From Anaerolineae bacterium (GTDB taxonomy: Bacteria > Chloroflexota > Anaerolineae > 4572-78 > J111), in the NCBI GenBank assembly GCA_020433835.1, contig JAGRBY010000383.1, positions 1 to 6,958 of the forward strand: DNA of 6,958 nt. The letters are read 5' to 3'. The notes under the pieces were generated by a model. That model was not told the origin of the DNA. It saw nothing but the letters and a program-made list of their open reading frames with translations, and made no database searches. The number at the start of each line of letters is the position of its first letter. Position 1 is the first letter of the stretch. A program made the position numbers and the translations under genes. Positions 1 through 5,704 of the stretch are shown in pieces.

Positions 1-555
1 TCCATATCCCTTCTTCGCTGGCCGCCGGTAGTTAAAACTACAGGCCCCAATACTATCGAAGTGATTGTCTTTGGCAACGCACGTTGGGATCAAATACCGA
101 CGCTCATGTTAGGTGGTTTTTTTGTGGTGGCCATTCTCATGTCGTTTCCAATACCGGGGCAATCGACCACATTTGTGGCTATTAAGGTCGGGCTGGTGTC
201 GATATTCTTGATAGCCTCGTTGGTTGCCGCCGTTTGGATGCGAAGTCGACACACCTATTATCGCATCGATCTCAGTTCGGGGCAGGTGCAGCGGCAGCGT
301 AAAACCTTGGGACGACCGGAAAAGCTCAAGAACTATTTACTCCAATTACCGGTTCGGGCCGGTTCCGACTGCCAATCGCAAAGTGAAGATAATAGAGATG
401 CCACGATGCGCTATTCAACCTGCTGGACGCTAAAAGATGGACGACGCAAACTTACCATTGTTCATAAAGACGAGGCTGAAGCCCAGCAGTTTAGAGTCGA
501 TCTGGCTGAGCATGGCTGTCCCGTTACTGATTCTATGGTTGCTACCGGCGGCTAA
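1..555 (+). CDS. Unrecognised membrane protein with C-terminal soluble domain, 5' partial
   Basis: I do not recognise the family. The frame is open from base 1, with no stop before the TAA at 553-555, giving 184 visible residues. A GTG at 61 could serve as a start, but no Shine-Dalgarno sequence precedes it. The upstream codons read as plausible protein (RWPPVVKTTGPNTIE), so the true start probably lies left of the window. From the GTG, two hydrophobic segments are visible at about residues 15-33 (LMLGGFFVVAILMSFPI) and 40-60 (AIKVGLVSIFLIASLVAAV). A basic stop-transfer stretch (WMRSRHTYYR) follows, then about 100 polar residues probably in the cytoplasm. The latter part (YYRIDLSSGQVQRQRKTLG onward) could be a small beta-rich, PH-like domain of the kind found after paired helices in bacterial membrane proteins; this is a guess from pattern only. 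The protein ends 5 nt before a large inverted repeat, and a 583-nt gap separates it from the symporter genes, so it is probably a separate transcription unit. Confidence 0.75.
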   Translation, partial: SISLLRWPPVVKTTGPNTIEVIVFGNARWDQIPTLMLGGFFVVAILMSFPIPGQSTTFVAIKVGLVSIFLIASLVAAVWMRSRHTYYRIDLSSGQVQRQRKTLGRPEKLKNYLLQLPVRAGSDCQSQSEDNRDATMRYSTCWTLKDGRRKLTIVHKDEAEAQQFRVDLAEHGCPVTDSMVATGG

Positions 556-560
556 TTTTA

Positions 561-599
561 TCCCCCCCAAGGGGGATGTCTTATCCCCCTTGGGGGGGA
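561..599. repeat. Perfect 16-bp inverted repeat (C7/G7 hairpin)
   Basis: The arms at 561-576 (TCCCCCCCAAGGGGGA) and 584-599 (TCCCCCTTGGGGGGGA) are exact reverse complements around a 7-nt loop (TGTCTTA). The hairpin starts 5 nt after the stop of the first gene. No T-run follows on either strand, so it is not a classical rho-independent terminator, although a stem this GC-rich could protect the mRNA 3' end or stall polymerase. It forms the first half of the tandem repeat at 561-654. Confidence 0.85.
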
Positions 600-654
600 G
601 ACAAGTTCCCCTTTAAAGGTGATACCTATTTTCCCCCGAAAGGTGATGACTATT
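561..654. repeat. Degenerate tandem repeat, about four units of 23-24 bp
   Basis: Units begin at about 561, 584, 607 and 631. Each starts with T plus four to seven C, followed by an A/T-rich or purine spacer and a G-rich or AAAGGTGA-type core. The last two units are clearest: TTCCCC-TTTAAAGGTGAT and TTCCCCCGAAAGGTGAT recur with a period of 24 bp and both end in CTATT. Unit 1 resembles unit 4 at GGGGGATGTCT versus AGGTGATGACT. Unit 2 is the reverse complement of unit 1, which creates the inverted repeat. Period and position suggest either a small satellite or a row of protein-binding sites; the sequence does not decide which. Confidence 0.6.
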
Positions 655-659
655 TGCAG

Positions 660-1138
660 TAATGCTTGTAAAATAGTGTCACGATTGATATTAGTTTACT
701 ACTACTTGCCACAGATACCCTTTAAATACAAACCCGACTGCAAGGTCTGAATAGTGAAGAAAAGGCTCGGCGATGAGTCGGAATTTATGCTTAATGACGA
801 CACAATTTGGATACAGAACCTGTCCGCTTTGCGATGCCGGTTGGTTATTCATTTGTCGTGTAAATAGTGAGCGAATTCTGGACTCATTATCTTTTGAGAT
901 GATTTTCTAAAAAGATATGTTACAGGTTCGCTTTTTTGTTACGTGGGGGTAGTGTCCGGGGTAAGGCCGGCACAGGCTATCGGAAAGGAGGTAGGCCACC
1001 GCAAAAAATGTGATGAGGTATCCGGTTTCAACGAGATGCTCAACGCAGCATTGTGAGGAAAGTTGAAGCATTGTAAATACAGAGTGTAGCCCCACTCTTT
1101 ATCTATCAACTTATTAAACAAGGGAGCGAAAACTTATC
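660..1138 (+). promoter_or_regulatory. Gene-free, probably structured leader of the symporter operon
   Basis: No credible coding frame is present, and I could not place a convincing sigma-70 or sigma-54 promoter. Visible pairings are 772-779 with 881-888 (seven Watson-Crick pairs plus one G-U), 797-802 with 854-859, a small CGC-TTT-GCG hairpin at 825-833, the terminator-like stem at 870-937, TTCAAC 1027-1032 with GTTGAA 1062-1067 enclosing ATGCT 1036-1040 / AGCAT 1047-1051, and AGAGTG 1081-1086 with CACTCT 1093-1098. The octamer AGCATTGT is repeated at 1047 and 1067. The number of pairings is compatible with a regulatory leader, but no known riboswitch consensus was recognised. A Shine-Dalgarno-like AGGGAG lies at 1121-1126. 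Confidence 0.4.
870..937 (+). terminator. Terminator- or attenuator-like hairpin upstream of the symporter genes
   Basis: AGCGAATTCTG at 870-880 pairs with CAGGTTCGCT at 923-932 (nine pairs with a small internal mismatch), and the run T932-T937 follows directly. The 42-nt interior contains a smaller hairpin, ATCT-TTTG-AGAT at 889-900. The long apical region makes it weaker than a textbook terminator. GAACCTGT at 816-823 is the exact complement of ACAGGTTC at 922-929, so a competing anti-terminator pairing is possible. Confidence 0.4.
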
Positions 1139-1396
1139 ATGGAAGATAAAAGCAGGTATGAAGGTTATTGGAAAGCAAACATAAGGTTAATTATGATTTT
1201 GTTGGCGATTTGGGCTTTTGTATCGTATGTGTGCGGTATTTTGTTAGCCCCGGCACTTAACAGCATCAACCTTGGCGCTGTGCCATTAGGCTTTTGGTTT
1301 GCCCAGCAGGGATCAATGATAACCTTTGTAATTTTAATCTTCGTCTATTCCAAGTTGATGGATGGCATAGACAAAGAATTTGATGTAAACGAGTGA
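1139..1396 (+). CDS. DUF4212 small membrane subunit of a sodium:solute symporter
   Basis: This 85-residue protein matches the DUF4212 family, annotated as the putative small subunit of sodium:solute symporters. Family features visible are the N-terminal YWKANIRL (residues 10-17), a first membrane helix at about 18-38, the hallmark GFWFAQQGS (51-59), a second helix at about 58-72, and the acidic end MDGIDKEFDVNE. Its length is normal for the family. The ATG at 1139 is preceded by AGGGAG at 1121-1126; the 12-nt spacing is rather long, but the family N-terminus fits this start. The symporter follows after 11 nt, so the two are almost certainly co-translated. By analogy with the DUF485 protein next to ActP in other bacteria, it probably assembles with or stabilises the transporter in the inner membrane. 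Its exact function is not established. Confidence 0.93.
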   Translation: MEDKSRYEGYWKANIRLIMILLAIWAFVSYVCGILLAPALNSINLGAVPLGFWFAQQGSMITFVILIFVYSKLMDGIDKEFDVNE

Positions 1397-1407
1397 GGTG
1401 AAAAAGC

Positions 1408-3099
1408 ATGAGCGTTGAAGTTTGGACTTATTTACTTGTGGGATTGAGTTTTGCCGGTTACATCTACATTGGTTACATGAACCGTGTGAAAGACACCAAA
1501 GGCTTTTATGTTGCAGGTCAGGGCGTACCGGCTATCGCTAACGGCGCAGCTACAGCAGCTGACTGGATGTCGGCAGCATCATTTATCTCGATGGCCGGGA
1601 TTATTGCCTTCTTAGGCTATGACGGCGCTATTTACTTGATGGGTTGGACCGGCGGTTACGTACTGTTGGCCCTTTTGCTGGCTCCGTATCTGCGTAAGTT
1701 TGGTCAATACACTGTGCCGGACTTTGTTGGTGACCGCTACTATTCGAATACCGCTCGCGCTATTGCAGCCGTTGCAGCCGTATTTATCTCGTTTACCTAT
1801 GTTGCTGGTCAGATGCGTGGTGTTGGTATTGTTTTCAGCCGCTACCTTCAGGTTGAAATCTGGTTAGGCGTTGTTATTGGGATGGTCATTGTGGCCTTCT
1901 TCGCCGTATTGGGCGGTATGAAAGGGATTACCTGGACACAGGTCGCCCAATATGCCGTACTCATTCTGGCTTACCTTGTTCCGGCGTTTGCGCTGGCTTT
2001 CATTATTACCGGTATTCCGGTACCCCAGCTCGCGTTGACCTTTGGCGATATTATTCCTCGGCTGGAAGGTCTTCAAACCGAGTTAGGCTTTAACTCTTAC
2101 ATTAACTCCAACCGCGCTATGATTGATGTCTTGGCAATTACCATCGCCTTGATGGCCGGTACCGCCGGTTTGCCGCACGTAATTGTTCGCTTCTATACCG
2201 TTCCCAGCGTGCGGGCTGCTCGCTATTCCGCCGGTTGGGCGCTGCTGTTCATTGCTTTGCTGTACACCACCGCTCCGGCGCTGGCTGCTTTCGCTAAGCT
2301 AAACCTGCTCGAAACGCTAAACGGCGTATCCGTAGAGGCTGTTCAAACCGAACCCAGCTTGGGTTGGGCCAGAAGCTGGGAAACTACAGGGCTACTTTCC
2401 TTTGATGACAAAAATGGTGATGGCGTTTACTCCATGGCTGCCGGCGATACCAACGAAGTGACCATCGACCGCGATATTATCGTCCTGGCTACGCCAGAGG
2501 TTGCCGGTCTGGCGGCTCCCATTATCGCCATTGTGGCTGCGGGTGGTCTGGCAGCAGCGTTGTCAACAGCTTCCGGTCTCCTGCTGGTTATCTCCAGTTC
2601 ATTGTCTCACGATATTTACTATCGTTTGATTAAACCAACCGCGACAGAAGGCGAACGTCTGATGGTCGGTCGCCTGGTTATCTTTGGGGCTATTCTGGTT
2701 GCCGGTTACTTTGGTATCAACCCCCCCGGCTTCGTGGCTGAGGTTGTGGCCTTTGCCTTCGGCTTGGCTGCAGCCAGTTTCTTCCCTCTTATTTTGCTCG
2801 GTATCTTTGATAAGCGCAACAACAGCACCGGTGCGGTCGCCGGGATGATCGTTGGCTTGGTCTTCACCACGGTTATGATCGTTGGTCAACGGTCGGTGCA
2901 GTTGCTCGGTACACCCGAACCAATGTTTGGCAACTTCATGGGTATTAGCGCTCAAGGTATCGGCACGGTTGGGATGATCCTCAACTTTGTTATCTCCTTC
3001 GTTGTCTCACGTGCTACCGAAGCACCGCCGCAAGAAATTCAAGATATGGTCGAGTCGGTTCGTATTCCACGTGGTGCTGGGGCTGCTAGCAGTCACTAA
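1408..3099 (+). CDS. Sodium:solute symporter, VC_2705 / ActP-like, probable acetate uptake
   Basis: This 563-residue, full-length member of the SSS (solute:sodium symporter) family belongs to the subfamily paired with DUF4212. About 13 hydrophobic segments run from residue 5 to 535. Conserved motifs include FYVAG (33-37), AADWMSAASFISMAG (50-64), GWTGGYVLLALLLAPYLRKFG (79-99), TVPDFVGDRYY (102-112), TYVAGQMRGVGIVFSR (130-145), GGMKGITWTQVAQY (169-182) and the helix-8 sequence STASGLLLVISSSLSHD (386-402), where Ser386-Thr387 match the PutP-type Na2 sodium site. A long outward loop at about 320-355 carries DKNGDG (334-339), an EF-hand-like acidic cluster seen in this subfamily. The ATG at 1408 has GAGGTG at 1395-1400, which overlaps the stop of the small subunit. 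The cargo is probably acetate or another short carboxylate, inferred from the subfamily and the sensor kinase downstream. A terminator follows at 3159-3189. Confidence 0.93.
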   Translation: MSVEVWTYLLVGLSFAGYIYIGYMNRVKDTKGFYVAGQGVPAIANGAATAADWMSAASFISMAGIIAFLGYDGAIYLMGWTGGYVLLALLLAPYLRKFGQYTVPDFVGDRYYSNTARAIAAVAAVFISFTYVAGQMRGVGIVFSRYLQVEIWLGVVIGMVIVAFFAVLGGMKGITWTQVAQYAVLILAYLVPAFALAFIITGIPVPQLALTFGDIIPRLEGLQTELGFNSYINSNRAMIDVLAITIALMAGTAGLPHVIVRFYTVPSVRAARYSAGWALLFIALLYTTAPALAAFAKLNLLETLNGVSVEAVQTEPSLGWARSWETTGLLSFDDKNGDGVYSMAAGDTNEVTIDRDIIVLATPEVAGLAAPIIAIVAAGGLAAALSTASGLLLVISSSLSHDIYYRLIKPTATEGERLMVGRLVIFGAILVAGYFGINPPGFVAEVVAFAFGLAAASFFPLILLGIFDKRNNSTGAVAGMIVGLVFTTVMIVGQRSVQLLGTPEPMFGNFMGISAQGIGTVGMILNFVISFVVSRATEAPPQEIQDMVESVRIPRGAGAASSH

Positions 3100-3158
3100 G
3101 ATTACGTAGAGTGCTAGAACGTTCTTGAACGTACACTAATCCTTCTGGGATACTGTTC

Positions 3159-3189
3159 GAGAGGGGTGTGACACGCACCCCTCTCTTTT
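3159..3189 (+). terminator. Rho-independent terminator after the symporter gene
   Basis: GAGAGGGGTG at 3159-3168 pairs perfectly with CACCCCTCTC at 3176-3185 around a 7-nt loop and is followed by TTTT at 3186-3189. It lies 60 nt after the symporter stop, so the DUF4212-symporter transcript probably ends here and the DUF294 gene needs its own promoter. Confidence 0.9.
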
Positions 3190-3209
3190 CCTTCGAAAGC
3201 TCAAAAAAA

Positions 3210-3217
3210 GATAAAAT
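3210..3217. repeat. Left target-site duplication GATAAAAT
   Basis: These eight bases directly abut the left terminal inverted repeat of the 3218-3337 element and are identical to 3338-3345 on the other side. Confidence 0.8.
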
Positions 3218-3337
3218 GTAACTACTCAGCCGTCATGCCCGAATGTTTTTAGCGGGCATCTACTTAAGGCCAACGAATGGATTCCCGCTAAAAACGTGCG
3301 GGAATGACGCAAAAAGCCACCACTGCTGAGTAGTTAC
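3218..3337. mobile_element. 120-bp MITE-like non-coding element with terminal inverted repeats
   Basis: GTAACTACTCAGC at 3218-3230 is the exact reverse complement of GCTGAGTAGTTAC at 3325-3337. Inside, the arms 3231-3260 and 3280-3309 are reverse complements at 26 of 30 positions (CGTCATnCCCG...GTTTTTAGCGGGnATC). Each arm also folds on its own: GCCCG/CGGGC on the left and ATTCCCGC/GCGGGAAT on the right. The right side carries 15 extra bases (3310-3324) with no counterpart on the left. GATAAAAT flanks the element directly on both sides. Ends beginning GTAA with an 8-bp duplication are typical of the IS66 family, so mobilisation by an IS66-type transposase is a reasonable inference. No transposase is encoded. 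The element lies between the symporter terminator and the DUF294 leader. Confidence 0.85.
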
Positions 3338-3345
3338 GATAAAAT
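3338..3345. repeat. Right target-site duplication GATAAAAT
   Basis: This direct copy of 3210-3217 directly abuts the right terminal inverted repeat of the MITE-like element. The flanks are A/T-rich, so a chance match is possible but unlikely at exactly both element ends. Confidence 0.8.
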
Positions 3346-3408
3346 TAAAAAGAAAAATTTAAAGGTTGTGCTTATGGGCAAAGCTGCACCTTCCACTTTT
3401 AAGACGCC

Positions 3409-3547
3409 TTTTAGAAACAGAAATACAAAACTCTGTCTTTAGCACTTTAAAGTGTTACGACAAGAAACCAGGGTTTTTAGCATTAAAAAGCAACCGCTTT
3501 TGCCCCAAGAGGTTGTCAATGAGACATCAGAATCCTGGTTTCTAAAA
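3409..3547 (+). promoter_or_regulatory. Structured leader of the DUF294 gene with two competing stems
   Basis: Two perfect 10-bp pairings share the same 3' strand. TTTTAGAAAC (3409-3418) pairs with GTTTCTAAAA (3538-3547), and AGAAACCAGG (3463-3472) pairs with CCTGGTTTCT (3534-3543); they overlap at 3538-3543, so only one can form. The second stem encloses TTTTTA-GCAT-TAAAAA (3474-3489), CAACC/GGTTG (3491-3495 with 3511-3515) and TGA-GACA-TCA (3520-3529), a junction-like layout. Between the two 5' strands lie ACAGA/TCTGT (3417-3421 with 3432-3436) and the 12-bp palindrome CACTTTAAAGTG (3443-3454). The region matches no riboswitch I know and is A/T-rich, which raises the chance rate. Confidence 0.4.
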
Positions 3548-3619
3548 AAGTGCAAACATAGTGATAAAAGCTTACAGAAAACATCGTTAAACAATACCGT
3601 CAACAGGCATACCATTTGC

Positions 3620-5425
3620 ATGAATGTTGTAGAATTTATCGAGCATCTTCATCCGTTTGATTATCTAACTCCACAAGAACTTGATCAGGTTGCTGCGGAT
3701 CTTATTCAAAAAGAATATTTCGGCGATAGTTTGATTCTTGAGCAAGGTGGAGAAACCAGCCAATATTTATATGTTATTCGTCATGGATCGGTGAAACTTC
3801 AGCGTGATGGGCGAGCGATTCAGGTCCTTGAAGAGGGAGAGCTTTTTGGTTTTCCTTCTATGCTCAGCCATAATCCGCCTTCGTCAAACGTTATTACTGA
3901 TGAGCATACATCGTTGCTGCTCATTCCTGAAGCCATTTTTCGCAAGTTGTTACATAATGAAGAATTTGCTGAATATTTCAACAAAAACTTGAGTGGTCGA
4001 TTGCAAAAGCTGGCCACTCCTGATGCCCGGCCAGCTGAGGATAGTTTAACCAGTCCGATTAGGGCGCTTATGGTCCACTCGCTGGTTTCCGTAGCTCCTG
4101 ATACCACCGTTTTAGCAACCACCCAGCATATGCGCGAAGCACACGTAAGCTGCGTTATCGTCGAGAGCGACCCGCCCGGCATTGTCACCGACAGAGACCT
4201 GCGCAACCGCGTTTTAGCCCAAGGTTTAAGCACAAATATCGAAATTGGTCAGGTTATGACCCAGCCGGTCAAATCCGTTCCGGCCGATATGCCGCTTTAC
4301 AGTGCGCTGTTGGTTCTGTTTGAAGAAGGTATCCATCACTTGCCGGTAACCGACCATGGTGATATTATCGGTTTGATAACAACCACCGATTTGCTGCGCC
4401 ATCAAGCGCAAAGCCCGTTTTACCTGTTAAAACGGCTTGAAACGCTGGATGGATCGGCCAAAAGTTTAGCCACCTACGCGCCCCAACTGTTGCAAACTGT
4501 TCAAGGCTTGTTTGATAGCGGCTTAAATGCAATACAGATTGGTCGGGTTGTATCCAGTATCAATGATACACTCTTAAGACGCTTACTCGTTTTGGCCGAA
4601 GAAACCTTTGGCCCGCCACCCACACCCTACACGTGGCTTATTTTCGGCTCTGGGGGACGCTCGGAGCAAATTCTGCTCACCGATCAAGATAACGCCCTGG
4701 TGTACTTAGAAGAATCGCCGGAAGCACGGACCTATTTTAGCCGATTGGCCGAATATGTAACCAACGGCCTCCTGCAAGCCGGCTTTCCACCCTGCCCCGG
4801 CGGCTATATGGCTACCAACTGGTGTTATCCATTGCATCACTGGCAAGCCTTATTTGAAGAATGGATTCAAGCCCCAAAGCCTCAAGCTATCCTTGAGGCA
4901 GCCATATTTTTCGATTTCCGGGCAGTTCATGGTACACTGTCCCTGGATTCCATAGAAAAGCTTATTTTAGAATCGGGAGAGTACGATCTTTTTTTAGCCC
5001 ACATGGCGCGAACTGCCGTTCGTTTTCGTCCTCCACTCGGCTTTTTTGGCCGAATTCGTCAAAAAGATGGCTTTGTAGACCTCAAAGAAGGCGGCATTGC
5101 TCCCATCGTTGGGTTGAGCAGAGTGTACGCCTTAGAATGCGGATCACAGAGTCGTGCCACGATAGATAGACTAGAAGATGCGGTTAACGCCGGCAGCTTA
5201 AGCGAGCAAGGGGCTGAAAACTTAGCCGAGACATTTCGCTTTTTGCAATGGCTCCGATTACGCAGCCAGCTTGAAGAGGCTAACTCTCACCGAAAACTCG
5301 ATAATAAAATTCGGTTGGAAAATCTTTCCTATCTGGAAAAACGCTATCTCAAGGATGCTTTTTTGGTTATTCACGAGATGCAAGAGTCGGCGGAATTACG
5401 CTTTAGATTAGCTATGTTAGGTTAG
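3620..5425 (+). CDS. CNMP-fold / CBS pair / DUF294 nucleotidyltransferase-like signalling protein
   Basis: This 601-residue cytoplasmic protein has the domain order of the DUF294 signal-transduction family. A cyclic-nucleotide-binding-type fold spans about residues 5-130 (FGDSLILEQGGETSQYLYVIRHG). Two CBS domains follow at about 145-202 and 210-262 (GIVTDRDLRNRVLA; GLITTTDLLR). The nucleotidyltransferase-like DUF294 domain, at about 285-420, carries GSGGRSEQ (343-350) and DQDNAL (355-360), matching the GlnD-type G-S...DxD metal site with D355 and D357. A C-terminal helical DUF294_C domain runs from about 455 to 597. The nucleotide-binding fold has Phe78 where Glu is usual (FGF for FGE) and Ser88-Ser89 instead of the phosphate-binding Arg, so cAMP binding is doubtful. 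The frame is open back to a GTG at 3452, but those 56 residues look non-coding and lack family similarity. ATG 3620 (MNVVEFIEHLHPFDYL) fits the family N-terminus, although its ribosome site is weak. Its role is probably regulation of the adjacent transporter or sensor, by inference from conserved neighbourhood. Confidence 0.9.
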   Translation: MNVVEFIEHLHPFDYLTPQELDQVAADLIQKEYFGDSLILEQGGETSQYLYVIRHGSVKLQRDGRAIQVLEEGELFGFPSMLSHNPPSSNVITDEHTSLLLIPEAIFRKLLHNEEFAEYFNKNLSGRLQKLATPDARPAEDSLTSPIRALMVHSLVSVAPDTTVLATTQHMREAHVSCVIVESDPPGIVTDRDLRNRVLAQGLSTNIEIGQVMTQPVKSVPADMPLYSALLVLFEEGIHHLPVTDHGDIIGLITTTDLLRHQAQSPFYLLKRLETLDGSAKSLATYAPQLLQTVQGLFDSGLNAIQIGRVVSSINDTLLRRLLVLAEETFGPPPTPYTWLIFGSGGRSEQILLTDQDNALVYLEESPEARTYFSRLAEYVTNGLLQAGFPPCPGGYMATNWCYPLHHWQALFEEWIQAPKPQAILEAAIFFDFRAVHGTLSLDSIEKLILESGEYDLFLAHMARTAVRFRPPLGFFGRIRQKDGFVDLKEGGIAPIVGLSRVYALECGSQSRATIDRLEDAVNAGSLSEQGAENLAETFRFLQWLRLRSQLEEANSHRKLDNKIRLENLSYLEKRYLKDAFLVIHEMQESAELRFRLAMLG

Positions 5426-5450
5426 CGACTAAAGCATGTTTGCCAAAAAG

Positions 5451-5458
5451 AGAGGAGG
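5451..5458 (+). promoter_or_regulatory. Strong ribosome binding site deciding the start of the small membrane protein
   Basis: AGAGGAGG lies 7 nt before the ATG at 5466. An in-frame ATG at 5436 would place this sequence inside the coding region and has no such site of its own, so 5466 is preferred. Confidence 0.85.
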
Positions 5459-5465
5459 CCAAAGT

Positions 5466-5663
5466 ATGAACCGATTTGCAATTCGAGGTCAGCGACTAAT
5501 TGCTATATTTCTTGTTGGCTGCTTATTCTTCAATTACCCTCTCCTTTCTCTATTTAGTACCACCGGCATGCTGTGGGGCATTCCCATTTTATACATTTAT
5601 GCATTTACTTCGTGGCTTATTGTTATTTTGTTGATGTTTATCGTCATCGAGCTGCGACCTTAG
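5466..5663 (+). CDS. Small two-helix membrane protein of the symporter-sensor locus
   Basis: This 65-residue protein has a basic N-terminus (MNRFAIRGQR), a first hydrophobic segment at about 11-30 and a second at about 42-62, with the connecting motif TGMLWGIPILYIYAFTSW. It ends in ELRP. The pattern of two short helices with a G-[IL]-P-[IL]-x-Y stretch resembles small proteins of the DUF3311 type found beside sodium:solute symporters, but I cannot confirm membership. It lies 40 nt after the DUF294 gene and 41 nt before the sensor kinase, so it is probably co-transcribed with both. A reasonable inference is a membrane partner of the symporter-like sensor or of the symporter itself, parallel to the DUF4212 subunit. 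The codons and strong ribosome site support a real gene. Confidence 0.8.
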   Translation: MNRFAIRGQRLIAIFLVGCLFFNYPLLSLFSTTGMLWGIPILYIYAFTSWLIVILLMFIVIELRP

Positions 5664-5704
5664 GGACGGCTATAAACAATCGGTTATACCAAGGCTAACT
5701 AACT

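Noticed and set aside
561..599. The C7/G7 inverted repeat as a rho-independent terminator of the first gene
   Set aside because: No T-run follows the stem on either strand, so it is listed as a repeat only.
654..674. TTGCAG and TAAAAT as a sigma-70 promoter
   Set aside because: The spacer is only 9 nt, and no alternative -35 box is found at 16-18 nt.
930..1040. A cyclic di-GMP (GEMM) or cobalamin riboswitch in the symporter leader
   Set aside because: Short GGTAGG and CCGG pieces recall such elements, but the conserved core sequences and their order are absent.
907..1121. Two overlapping minus-strand open frames of about 60 residues in the symporter leader
   Set aside because: They overlap each other, show no family motif or ribosome site, and lie over leader sequence with hairpins; most likely chance.
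3117..3132. Palindromes AGAACGTTCT and ACGTTCttGAACGT as a LexA-like operator
   Set aside because: They lie between the symporter stop and its terminator, with no promoter or SOS gene nearby, so an operator role has no support.
3452..3619. GTG at 3452 as the start of the DUF294 protein, adding 56 residues
   Set aside because: The extension looks non-coding and lies over the inverted repeats of the leader. It also lacks a ribosome site, and the known family N-terminus begins at the ATG at 3620.
5420..5499. Near-identical 13-mers GGTTAGCGACTAA (5420) and GGTCAGCGACTAA (5487)
   Set aside because: One spans a stop codon and the other lies inside the next gene; only two copies with no further structure, so probably coincidence.
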